Below, in pieces: positions 9,414-18,262 of a stretch of 64,000 nt of DNA. The DNA is from an uncultured Bacteroidales bacterium (GTDB lineage Bacteria > Bacteroidota > Bacteroidia > Bacteroidales > WCHB1-69), in assembly GCA_946413585.1 (NCBI GenBank), contig CAMKLG010000011.1:1-64000 (forward strand), given 5' to 3'. The notes under the pieces are model-generated. The model saw nothing but the letters and a program-made list of their open reading frames with translations, ran no database searches and was not told the DNA's origin. Position numbers and translations under genes: made by a program. The number at the start of each line of letters is the position of its first letter. The first letter of the stretch is position 1.

Positions 9414-10388
9414 ATGGACAACAAAAACATATCGTTCTGTCATAAGATGTCACGTTTCATCAGCGTTTTTTTACTGTTTTTGGTCGGTGTTCACCATTTG
9501 CAAGCGCAGGAAAAGTTCATATTCACCCCTCAATGGACCGCACAGGCGCAGTTCGCCGGTTACTATGTGGCGCAGGAAAAAGGATTCTACAAGGAAGCTG
9601 GGCTCAACGTGGAGATCGTCCATCCTTCGCTCACGCAACCGGCCATGAAGCGCATCCAGAACAAAGAGAGCCAAGCCACCACGCTGCAACTCAGCCAGGC
9701 ACTGGAAATCGTGGATAGCGGCATCGAATTGGTGAACATCCTGCAGACCTCCATGAACAACGCATTGACCATCGTGTCGCGCCGTGGGATGAACCCGTTG
9801 ACACAAAAGGGTGCGCGTGTGGGAATCTGGGCCTCCGGCTCCAGCCAGCTGGCCCGTTGTGTGAACATCAAAGAACATCTTGACTACGAGTGGGTTCCCT
9901 TCGCCTCGAATGTAAATCTCTTTGTGGCGGGTGCCATCGACGCGACGGTGGCCATGAGCTATAACGAATACTACCAGCTGTTGCAGACGGGCCTTCCGAT
10001 GGACGAGAAATGCGTATATCGGCTCAGCGAGCACGGCTACAATTTCCAGGAGGACGGGGTCTATGTGACACGGGATTACTACAACAAGCACCGAGACCAG
10101 ACGAAAAAGTTCGCCCAAGCCAGCCGTAAAGGTTGGGAATGGGCAGCCGCACATCCGGATGAGACCCTCGACATCGTGATGAAATATGTGCAGGAGAACC
10201 ACATCATCACCAACAGAACCCTGCAGAAGCTGATGCTGGAAGAGATTCTCCGCTTGCAAGTGGATCGCGATTCCGGGAAGCGGGAGTTCCGCCTCCGTCC
10301 CGACATGGTGAAAAAGCTCAGCCAGCTTCTAATGGAGTGTGAAATGCTGAAACGTGAGGTTACTTACGAACAACTAATCGCCCAATAG
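9414..10388 (+). CDS. NMT1/THI5-like periplasmic substrate-binding protein
   Basis: FTPQWTAQAQFAGYYVAQEKGFYKEAGLNVEIVHP; signal peptide; no cognate permease or ATPase adjacent. Confidence 0.85.
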   Translation: MDNKNISFCHKMSRFISVFLLFLVGVHHLQAQEKFIFTPQWTAQAQFAGYYVAQEKGFYKEAGLNVEIVHPSLTQPAMKRIQNKESQATTLQLSQALEIVDSGIELVNILQTSMNNALTIVSRRGMNPLTQKGARVGIWASGSSQLARCVNIKEHLDYEWVPFASNVNLFVAGAIDATVAMSYNEYYQLLQTGLPMDEKCVYRLSEHGYNFQEDGVYVTRDYYNKHRDQTKKFAQASRKGWEWAAAHPDETLDIVMKYVQENHIITNRTLQKLMLEEILRLQVDRDSGKREFRLRPDMVKKLSQLLMECEMLKREVTYEQLIAQ

Positions 10389-10390
10389 CC

Positions 10391-12316
10391 ATGAGATTCA
10401 GAATCCTGTCCTTCGTCAAACGGTCGTTGGCCACGCGCATGAGCCTTCTCACCGTCTTTTTTGCCGCCATCATCCTGATTGCCGCATTGGGTTACATGTT
10501 CAACGTGTCGCGACAGGCTATCCGTAAAGAGGCCGTTGAACGGGCCACGAACCAACTCGAGAACACGGTCTTGCGTGTGAACAACATCTTGGACCATGTG
10601 GAAGTGGCCACCAACAACACCGCCTGGCTGATCAACCGCCATCTCGACTCGCCCGACCTCATGTTTGAGTATTCGCGCCGGATTTTGGAGAACAACCCCG
10701 ACCTCAATGGTTGCTCCATCGCTTTCGAGCCATACTTCTTTCCGGAGCGCGGTCGATATTTCTCCGCGTATTCCTACAATGACGATGGTGTGATCGAGAC
10801 CACCCAGGAAGGCAATGAACATTACGAGTACTTTTACTTGGACTGGTACCAACTCTGCAAACTGCTGGATCGTCCGGTTTGGACGGAACCATTCGTCGAC
10901 TATAATCCGGATGACATCTACTCCAAGGATATGATTGCTTCTTATTGCAAGCCGCTGAAAGACAAGGACGACAAGTATATCGGCACCCTTTCCGTCGATT
11001 TGTCGCTGTCATGGCTCTCCAACACCATCTCGGCCGTGAAGCCATACCCGAACTCTTACAGTATCATGATTGGTCAGGGTGGCACCTATTTCGTGCACCC
11101 CGACTCGACAAAACTTGTATATCAGACCATTTTCACCGAATCGATGGAGCATCCCGACACGGCCATGGTGAACTTAGGGCATGCCATGCAGCGCGGCGAG
11201 GCGGGTATGCGGCAGCTGAAAGTCAACGGCGAGGACTGCTACGTCTTCTACAAACCGCTCAGCACCACAGGCTGGAGCGTGGCCATTGTCTGTCCTGAGA
11301 GCGACATCTTCGGTGGGTTCAACAAGTTGCGCAGGTCTGTGACGGGTACTGTGGTCGGGGGACTGTTGCTGCTGATGCTGGTGTGCGGTCGGTTCATCCG
11401 CAATGAAATCAAGCCCCTCACGAAACTCGCCCGCCAGGCGGAGACCATCGCGTCGGGCGACTTCAACGTGACGTTGCCCGAAGACGGGCGCACCGACGAA
11501 ATCGGGCAACTGAGCGAATCGTTCACCCACATGCAGCATTCGTTGGTTACCTACATTGACGAACTGAAAACCACCACGGCGCAGAAGGCCTCCATCGAAA
11601 ATGAATTGAAGGTGGCCAGCGACATCCAGATGAGTATGGTGCCCCGCATGTTCCCGGCATTCCCCAACCGCAACGATATCGACCTCTACGCCTCGATGAC
11701 CCCGGCCAAGGAGGTGGGCGGCGACCTCTACGACTTTTTCATCCAGGAAGAAATCCTATACTTCTGCGTGGGCGATGTCTCCGGCAAGGGCATTCCCGCC
11801 AGCCTCTTCATGGCCGTCACGCGCAACCTCTTCCGCATCGTGGCGCAGCAGGGTCTTCCGCCCGCGGAAATCGCCAGCCATATCAACAACATCCTCGCCG
11901 TTGACAACGACCGAGGCATGTTCGTCACGATGTTCATCGGCAAAGCCGACCTGCGCACCGGCCACCTTGACTATTGCAACTGCGGTCACAACGCCCCTGT
12001 CCTTGACGGTGAATTCCTGAAAATGCAGTATGAAAACCAACCGTTCGGACTCTGGGAGGACGACCCCTTCTACGGAGAAAGCATCGACAACATCAAGGGC
12101 AGACAGTTCCTGCTCTACACCGACGGTCTCAACGAAGCCGAAAACGCCGAAAAAGAGCTCCTCGGCAATGACCGGCTGATAGAGCTGATGCAGGGTGCGC
12201 AAGATATGAGCGCCCGTCAGGTGGTGGACATGCTCAAAGCAGCCGTGGAGGAACACCGCGCCGGCGCAGACCCCAACGACGACCTGACATTGTTATGCCT
12301 GACGATTAAAGGTTAA
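10391..12316 (+). CDS. Membrane sensor phosphatase: Cache-like extracellular domain, HAMP, SpoIIE (PP2C/RsbU) domain
   Basis: Two TM segments, dCache-like region, IRNEIKPLTKLARQAETIASGDFNV HAMP, ASDIQMSMVPRMFPAFP...AKEVGGDLYDFF...GDVSGKGIPASLFMA...NDDLTLLCL. Confidence 0.9.
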   Translation: MRFRILSFVKRSLATRMSLLTVFFAAIILIAALGYMFNVSRQAIRKEAVERATNQLENTVLRVNNILDHVEVATNNTAWLINRHLDSPDLMFEYSRRILENNPDLNGCSIAFEPYFFPERGRYFSAYSYNDDGVIETTQEGNEHYEYFYLDWYQLCKLLDRPVWTEPFVDYNPDDIYSKDMIASYCKPLKDKDDKYIGTLSVDLSLSWLSNTISAVKPYPNSYSIMIGQGGTYFVHPDSTKLVYQTIFTESMEHPDTAMVNLGHAMQRGEAGMRQLKVNGEDCYVFYKPLSTTGWSVAIVCPESDIFGGFNKLRRSVTGTVVGGLLLLMLVCGRFIRNEIKPLTKLARQAETIASGDFNVTLPEDGRTDEIGQLSESFTHMQHSLVTYIDELKTTTAQKASIENELKVASDIQMSMVPRMFPAFPNRNDIDLYASMTPAKEVGGDLYDFFIQEEILYFCVGDVSGKGIPASLFMAVTRNLFRIVAQQGLPPAEIASHINNILAVDNDRGMFVTMFIGKADLRTGHLDYCNCGHNAPVLDGEFLKMQYENQPFGLWEDDPFYGESIDNIKGRQFLLYTDGLNEAENAEKELLGNDRLIELMQGAQDMSARQVVDMLKAAVEEHRAGADPNDDLTLLCLTIKG

Positions 12317-12360
12317 CGGTTAAGATGACATTATTTGTAAAACCAATGAATTTAGTGATT

Positions 12361-12573
12361 ATGGAAAATTTAACAAAAGAACAAATCGAACAAAAGAAAG
12401 AGCAACTCAAAAAGCTGTTGCAGGAGGCTAATGCTTTGAAGAACGAACTTGTATCCATGGGAGAATGGCCGATTGACGATGACGACCTCGACGGTGCCGC
12501 AGGTGGTGTCGGGCCTTTAACGCCTGGTCATCATTACACTTATGATGATGGTGTCGTAGGCGGCAGACCTTAA
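12361..12573 (+). CDS. Double-glycine leader precursor peptide 1 (70 aa)
   Basis: MENLTKEQIEQKKEQLKKLLQEANALKNELVSMGEWPIDDDDLDGAAGG|VGPLTPGHHYTYDDGVVGGRP; leader shared with four other small genes; ATG at 12361 rather than 12325. Confidence 0.85.
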   Translation: MENLTKEQIEQKKEQLKKLLQEANALKNELVSMGEWPIDDDDLDGAAGGVGPLTPGHHYTYDDGVVGGRP

Positions 12574-12603
12574 GCATGACGATAGGTAAGACTTTGTTTA
12601 TGT

Positions 12604-14745
12604 ATGAGTATTAAACGTTGTTTTTGGATATTCGCCTTGGTCGCGTTAGTCTTCGCCTCCTGCCGGAACAATGAAAGCAATGAAATGCTATCTCCGGCGG
12701 AAAAAAGGCTTATGGATGCAGATTCTGTGGCCCGTCGTGCCATTTTTTCGTTCGACCGAAATATCTTCTGGCAGGGCGACCCTAAACGGGCGGATTTCAT
12801 TGTTGACAGTCTGAAGCTCATTGTCGATAGTCTGGAGAAACGTGGTGACTTGACAGAGTTGGCCGCTGACGAGTTACGAGGTGAACTCTACTTATTCACT
12901 CTCCGTTCCTCGAAGGCCGAAGAGAGCTTTAGCCATGTGTGGGAAAAAATACCTCCCACGGATATCCAACAGTGGCATTACAAAGCCGCCGGCAATTTTC
13001 TTGCCTATCAGCTGTATATGAGGCACAACTACGAGGGATTCCTGCGTGTGGCGGTGCCTTTGATTGCTTGGATGGACTCTTTGGACACCGACAGCTGGAC
13101 AAAGAAGATGAGTCAGTTGTCGCCTTATTATGAGGATGGTTCCCACAGCACTTGGGGACAGCGAATGAATCTTTACTCGCTGTTAGGGTGTAGCTATCTG
13201 AAGCTGGAGCAACGCGACAAGGCAAAGGAGGTGTTGAATCAATTTGACACCTACAGCCGGAAGGTGCTCGCCGAGGATTCCTCCCGTATCAGTCCCCTGT
13301 TTGTCAACACCTACGCCAGGGTCAAGGACGCCTACGTAAGGGTGAAAGACTGGGAGGAGGTTAGCCGATGGCTCTGTATCCTTGACACGCTGGGGTACCT
13401 CTATGGGGTGAAAGAACCGGAATCTGAGATTTTGAAGATCTACAACATTTACGGGCATTTGGATGATGCCCTGCAGTTGTGGATTCAAGGGGAAGCGGAT
13501 TCCGCCGCCGTCGAATACGCTATGTTCATCAAAGACGCATCCAACGACTTGAATGCCATCATCCAAGCCAACGACCAATACCTGATGCCGGCAGAACGCT
13601 ATGAAGAAGCCGCCGAACACTACGACTACCTCGACTATTTCATCGACAAGCCTTGGTTAGAGGAGATCAGCGCCTACTATTTCCCCAAGCTCCGTGCCAA
13701 CTACTATGCAGGGCGCAAAGACACAGCCCTCAAAGTGGCCATGCAGATTGCCGATTTGTTCGACTCGGCATACTTCTGGCAGAAGAAGAGCCAGATGGCC
13801 GAAATGGCCACCATCTACGACACGCAGGGCAAGGAGATGGAGATAGCTCGCCAGCAGGCGAAACTATCGAAACAGCGGCTCATCGGGGTGCTTGTCGCCC
13901 TGTTGCTGCTCTCGGCATTCTTCATCATCTACTCGTGGTACCGCCGCAGAGCACAGAAGAGACTCGCCACCGCGCATGAACAGCTGAAAGCCGCCTACGA
14001 CCAACTGGAGGAGACCACTGCCGCGAAGGAGCGCATCGAGAGCGAACTGCGCATCGCCCGCGACATCCAGATGTCGATGGTGCCCAGCCTCTTCCCCGAA
14101 TACGAAGGGCTGGACATGTTCGCCGCGATGACCCCCGCCAAAGAGGTGGGCGGCGACCTCTACGGTTATGTCCTGCAGGGCGACATTCTCTATTTCTGTG
14201 TCGGTGACGTGAGCGGCAAGGGTGTGCCCGCCAGCCTCTTCATGGCCCAAAGCGCAAGACTCTTCCGCACCCTTGCCTCTGAGAACATGATGCCCGCCGA
14301 CATCGCCGTGCGCATGAACAACGCCCTGGCGGAAAACAATGAAACCGGCATGTTCGTCACCATGTTCATCGGGCAGCTCAACCTGAAGACCGGTCATCTC
14401 GACTACTGCAACTGCGGCCACAACGCCCCTGTCCTTGACGGAGAGTTCCTGAAGATGCAGTATGAAAACCAACCGCTCGGTCTGTGGGAGGACGACCCCT
14501 TTTACGGCGAGAGCATCGACGACATCCGGAACAAGCAACTGCTCGTTTACTCCGATGGCTTGAACGAGGCCGAGAACCCGCAGCAGGAATTTCTGGGCAA
14601 CGCCCGCCTTTTGGAATTGATGGATAGTGCTAAGTCACTCTCTTCCCAACAAGTGATCGGAATGCTCATGAACGCCGTGGAAGAACACCGCGCAGGTGCA
14701 GACCCCAACGACGACCTGACGTTGTTGTGTCTGACGATAGTATAA
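12604..14745 (+). CDS. Lipoprotein-anchored TPR-like/TM/coiled-coil protein with C-terminal SpoIIE phosphatase domain
   Basis: Lipobox-like LVFASC; helical repeats; TM LIGVLVALLLLSAFFIIYSWY; SpoIIE motifs RDIQMSMVPSLFP...GDVSGKGVPASLFMA. Confidence 0.88.
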   Translation: MSIKRCFWIFALVALVFASCRNNESNEMLSPAEKRLMDADSVARRAIFSFDRNIFWQGDPKRADFIVDSLKLIVDSLEKRGDLTELAADELRGELYLFTLRSSKAEESFSHVWEKIPPTDIQQWHYKAAGNFLAYQLYMRHNYEGFLRVAVPLIAWMDSLDTDSWTKKMSQLSPYYEDGSHSTWGQRMNLYSLLGCSYLKLEQRDKAKEVLNQFDTYSRKVLAEDSSRISPLFVNTYARVKDAYVRVKDWEEVSRWLCILDTLGYLYGVKEPESEILKIYNIYGHLDDALQLWIQGEADSAAVEYAMFIKDASNDLNAIIQANDQYLMPAERYEEAAEHYDYLDYFIDKPWLEEISAYYFPKLRANYYAGRKDTALKVAMQIADLFDSAYFWQKKSQMAEMATIYDTQGKEMEIARQQAKLSKQRLIGVLVALLLLSAFFIIYSWYRRRAQKRLATAHEQLKAAYDQLEETTAAKERIESELRIARDIQMSMVPSLFPEYEGLDMFAAMTPAKEVGGDLYGYVLQGDILYFCVGDVSGKGVPASLFMAQSARLFRTLASENMMPADIAVRMNNALAENNETGMFVTMFIGQLNLKTGHLDYCNCGHNAPVLDGEFLKMQYENQPLGLWEDDPFYGESIDDIRNKQLLVYSDGLNEAENPQQEFLGNARLLELMDSAKSLSSQQVIGMLMNAVEEHRAGADPNDDLTLLCLTIV
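13906..14696 (+). repeat. ~791-bp direct repeat, copy 1 (SpoIIE domain)
   Basis: Appears identical by eye to 19469-20259 at constant offset 5563; the reverse-strand ORF translations also match over the block. Confidence 0.85.
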
Positions 14746-14839
14746 TAAAATGACCAAGTTGTGGTACTTGTTGATGGGTTCTAACAGTACCGCGACTTTT
14801 AAAAAGAGTGAACAGAACCCCTCAAAAAATCTTAGTAAG

Positions 14840-15337
14840 ATGAAAAAAATAGCTTTTTTGATCACGACCTTGTTCGTCATCGCCTTGGTGGGCGCAGGAT
14901 GTCAACGAGATGAACCGACTCCGACGCCAACACCCACACCCACACCGACACCTGAAACAAACTCCGTGGTTTACAAAGTTGACAATCATTCGCTGACTGA
15001 TGCTTCACCCATGTCGCCGGCTCTTAAGATGAGTGTGACTTACACGGATGCCGATGGACAACAAGTCACAGAGAACAACGTCACCTTGCCTTGGGTGAAG
15101 ACTGTTGAAGTCGAGCGTCCTTTCCATGCCAAGCTGACGGGCCAGATCACATTCAATGAAGATGAACTTCCAGACCCTGTGGTGTTTGTCAGATCTTATG
15201 GGATAGGCCTTTACGTCAACGGTTCCGGAGATTTCGATATGACATCATCAACGAAAACCATGTCAAAGGAGATGTTCCTCAAACTCATTTCGGAACATCC
15301 CGAACGGCTACAATTCACTAAAGAAGCGGACTTTTAA
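14840..15337 (+). CDS. Secreted lipoprotein with TP-repeat linker, unknown function
   Basis: MKKIAFLITTLFVIALVGAGCQRDEPTPTPTPTPTPTPETN; internal ATG preferred over 14750. Confidence 0.65.
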   Translation: MKKIAFLITTLFVIALVGAGCQRDEPTPTPTPTPTPTPETNSVVYKVDNHSLTDASPMSPALKMSVTYTDADGQQVTENNVTLPWVKTVEVERPFHAKLTGQITFNEDELPDPVVFVRSYGIGLYVNGSGDFDMTSSTKTMSKEMFLKLISEHPERLQFTKEADF

Positions 15338-15668
15338 TTCTTCGACTGCATCAAGACCAGCATCTGGAAAACTTTTGATAGGCTTGAAAAACCTCTGGGT
15401 GCTGGTCTCTGAAAGCATGTGACGGCAGGGAAGGTGTTCTTGAGGCGGATGGGGTGCATTTTGGGCGGATCTCTGCTTGTCTGAGAAAACTTCCGGAAGT
15501 TTCTCGGGCATCCTCATGAGGAGATGCTTGTCAACGGTCGATTGAGATTTCCTGTCGGTGTTTTTTCAATAGACACTCGCAATAAATAAATTGTATTTTT
15601 GCGACGTCATACTGTCGGACTGTTTCGAAGGTTAACCATAATCAATTCCAGAACAAATTGAAATAATA

Positions 15669-18095
15669 ATGAAGAAATACTCAATAACCCTGTTTCTACT
15701 CTGCCTGATGTTTGCGGGTTATTCCCAAGTGAAATTGGACTATTCGGCAACGCCCAAAGTGAAGGCATCCGGTTTTACGGTCAAAGGACTTTCTGCGGCA
15801 AGCGCATACTTTTTGCACGATCTACAGCAGATGGAGGCGACCAAGGATCCTGCCGCCCAAAAAAGGTTATATGCCAAATTGCAGGATCGATACGGCATTA
15901 TGCAGGGGAGAGTGCCTGCGCTTATTGTGTTGGCCGATGGCAGGGCACTGTCAGATTTGGCAGCCTACGATGTGACCGTAGGAAGTGCCGCAGGCGGCAT
16001 CTACACAGCGAGGATCCCCTTGCACCGTTTTGCCGACCTGGCAGCGTCCGGAATCTGCAAAACCATCGATGTGGGTGAGAAAAACGAGCCCCACCTTGAC
16101 AAGTCCCGCGAGAATTTGGGCATCGACCAGATTCACGCGGGACTGCACCTGCCGCACGGCTATGACGGCACTGGTGTCGTAGTAGGCATCATTGACAGTG
16201 GCTTTGGGTACGGCCATCCATCGTTCTATGGTACGGATGGCCATTTCCGGGTGAAACGTGTATGGGAACAAAAGAGCACGACTGGCACACCTCCTGCAGG
16301 GTACAGTTACGGAACGGAATATACGACGGAGGCCGAACTGTTGGCTGCGGGAGCAGACTACATGAACGAAAACCATGGCACCCATGTGGCTGGAATTGCC
16401 GCAGGCTCGGGTGCCCCTTCGGGCGACGGCACAGCCTACCAAGGTATAGCTCCCGGAGCAGATTTGGTGCTTGTCGCCACAAGTTTTCTCGGTTCAGATG
16501 TTTGTGATGCCATTTCCTACATTTACCATTATGCGCAGTCTGTGGGAAAGCCCTGCGTCATCAACATGAGTTTTGGATCAACCCTACAATGTCATGAGGG
16601 ATTTGAACCAGACGATTTGTTCATCACATCCTTTGTGAATCAGCACCACGACAGTTTGGTCTTGGTGGCAAGTACGGGCAATGACGGTCTTATTAACGTT
16701 CATATACAAAAGCAGTTTTCCCCTGAAGACACCCTCCTGACTACTCATTTGCAATTCACTGCTGACAGCAACTTTTGGGGAGGTGTCTATCTGTATGGGG
16801 AAAGTGTTTTCAGCATTGCATTGACGTTGGTCAACACCACCACGCAGCAACAAGAGGATTTCACGGGATTCTTCACCGTAGATGTTGACACTTGCTTTTT
16901 TCAGACACTGTTTACGAGTGATGGCACACCTCTGTCCTGTGAATTTTGTTTCGAGCCGGACGACAGACTCTCACATCCGTTTGTTGGCACTTTTGGTATT
17001 CGCATCGACGGCCCCGCACCCAGCGGTAGGGAAGTGATACTCACCGTCAAATGCAATCAAGAGTCGGAGATACATGGATGGTGTCAGACACTGCTGTTCT
17101 CCGCAAGCGAATCAGTGGAAGAAGCGGTGGCCGGCGACAGCTGGTACACGGTAAGTGGTAAGGGAACCAACACTGACGCCGTCATTTCAGTCGGATCATA
17201 CGCCACCCGTCTTCACTACATCACGTATGAGGGAATCCATAAGTCGGGACGCAGCAATACGATAGGCGACATCTCCCTGTTTTCCTCCAAAGGGCCGACG
17301 ATGGATGGACGCACAAAGCCTGATATTACTGCACCCGGTGAAGTTGTCGTTGCCTCCGTCAATCGCTTTGCTGTTAATGAGTCCTCTTCTCCAATTTATG
17401 ACACCATCGAATGGTTCGGAAACATCGAATACTATAGCGGTTTTATGGGCACCTCTATGTCCTCTCCTATGGTGACGGGCATCGTGGCTTTGTGGTTGCA
17501 ACAGAATCCGTCGTTAGGTGTGGATTCTGTGCGCGCCATCCTGCATGGTACCGCCCATAACGATCACTACACCGGCAATGCCGCAGTGGTGCCCTCCAAT
17601 ATCTGGGGACACGGCAAGGTCAACGCCTACGGCGGATTGCCCACCAATACAGAACTTTACCTGGTTACCGCATGTGCAGAAGTGGATAGTATGGGCAGCG
17701 TGGACGGCGGCGGAGTGGTGACAGCAGGTGTGCGTACCCTCACTGCCATCCCCGGAGCCGACCACACTTTTGTAGCTTGGGAAGACGGCAGTACAGATAA
17801 CCCGCGTACTGTGTATGTCATCTGCGACACCCTCTTCATAGCCACTTTCGAAGTGTCGTCAGATTCTGTTGCAGTACCCGCATACACGGAAGAGACTCAT
17901 TACTGCCTCATTGCGCAAGGAGGGCGGCAAATCAGCATCTCCAACGCCGAAGGTCATTCTTTGCGTGTTTATGATATCACAGGTCGTCTGATTGTGAGTG
18001 GTCTGGACGCTAACGGCACCTACCGGATGCCTTCTGCGGGCGTGTATATTCTCCAGGTTGAAGGGTTCAGGCCACGGAAAGTGATGGTCAATTAA
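15669..18095 (+). CDS. S8 subtilisin-like serine peptidase with T9SS type A C-terminal sorting domain
   Basis: VVGIIDSGFGYGHPSF (Asp), HGTHVAGIAAG (His), MGTSMSSPMVTGIVAL (Ser); C-terminus LRVYDITGRLIVSG...GVYILQVEG. Confidence 0.93.
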   Translation: MKKYSITLFLLCLMFAGYSQVKLDYSATPKVKASGFTVKGLSAASAYFLHDLQQMEATKDPAAQKRLYAKLQDRYGIMQGRVPALIVLADGRALSDLAAYDVTVGSAAGGIYTARIPLHRFADLAASGICKTIDVGEKNEPHLDKSRENLGIDQIHAGLHLPHGYDGTGVVVGIIDSGFGYGHPSFYGTDGHFRVKRVWEQKSTTGTPPAGYSYGTEYTTEAELLAAGADYMNENHGTHVAGIAAGSGAPSGDGTAYQGIAPGADLVLVATSFLGSDVCDAISYIYHYAQSVGKPCVINMSFGSTLQCHEGFEPDDLFITSFVNQHHDSLVLVASTGNDGLINVHIQKQFSPEDTLLTTHLQFTADSNFWGGVYLYGESVFSIALTLVNTTTQQQEDFTGFFTVDVDTCFFQTLFTSDGTPLSCEFCFEPDDRLSHPFVGTFGIRIDGPAPSGREVILTVKCNQESEIHGWCQTLLFSASESVEEAVAGDSWYTVSGKGTNTDAVISVGSYATRLHYITYEGIHKSGRSNTIGDISLFSSKGPTMDGRTKPDITAPGEVVVASVNRFAVNESSSPIYDTIEWFGNIEYYSGFMGTSMSSPMVTGIVALWLQQNPSLGVDSVRAILHGTAHNDHYTGNAAVVPSNIWGHGKVNAYGGLPTNTELYLVTACAEVDSMGSVDGGGVVTAGVRTLTAIPGADHTFVAWEDGSTDNPRTVYVICDTLFIATFEVSSDSVAVPAYTEETHYCLIAQGGRQISISNAEGHSLRVYDITGRLIVSGLDANGTYRMPSAGVYILQVEGFRPRKVMVN

Positions 18096-18171
18096 GAATT
18101 CAGAATGATAGAAGTTCTTTTAATATCCATATTTGAATTTTTTATATTTTTACACTTGTTAAACTTCTATT

Positions 18172-18261
18172 ATGGATAATTTGACAAAAGAACAGATTGA
18201 ACAAAAGAAAGAGAAGCTCAAGAAGCTGATGCAAGATTCATCATTTATTAATCACAAATGA
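18172..18261 (+). pseudogene. Truncated precursor peptide 2: leader only, lost after ~21 residues
   Basis: MDNLTKEQIEQKKEKLKKLMQDSSFINHK*; absent from supplied ORF track; stop lies 1 nt before ATG 18263. Confidence 0.8.
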
Positions 18262-18262
18262 A

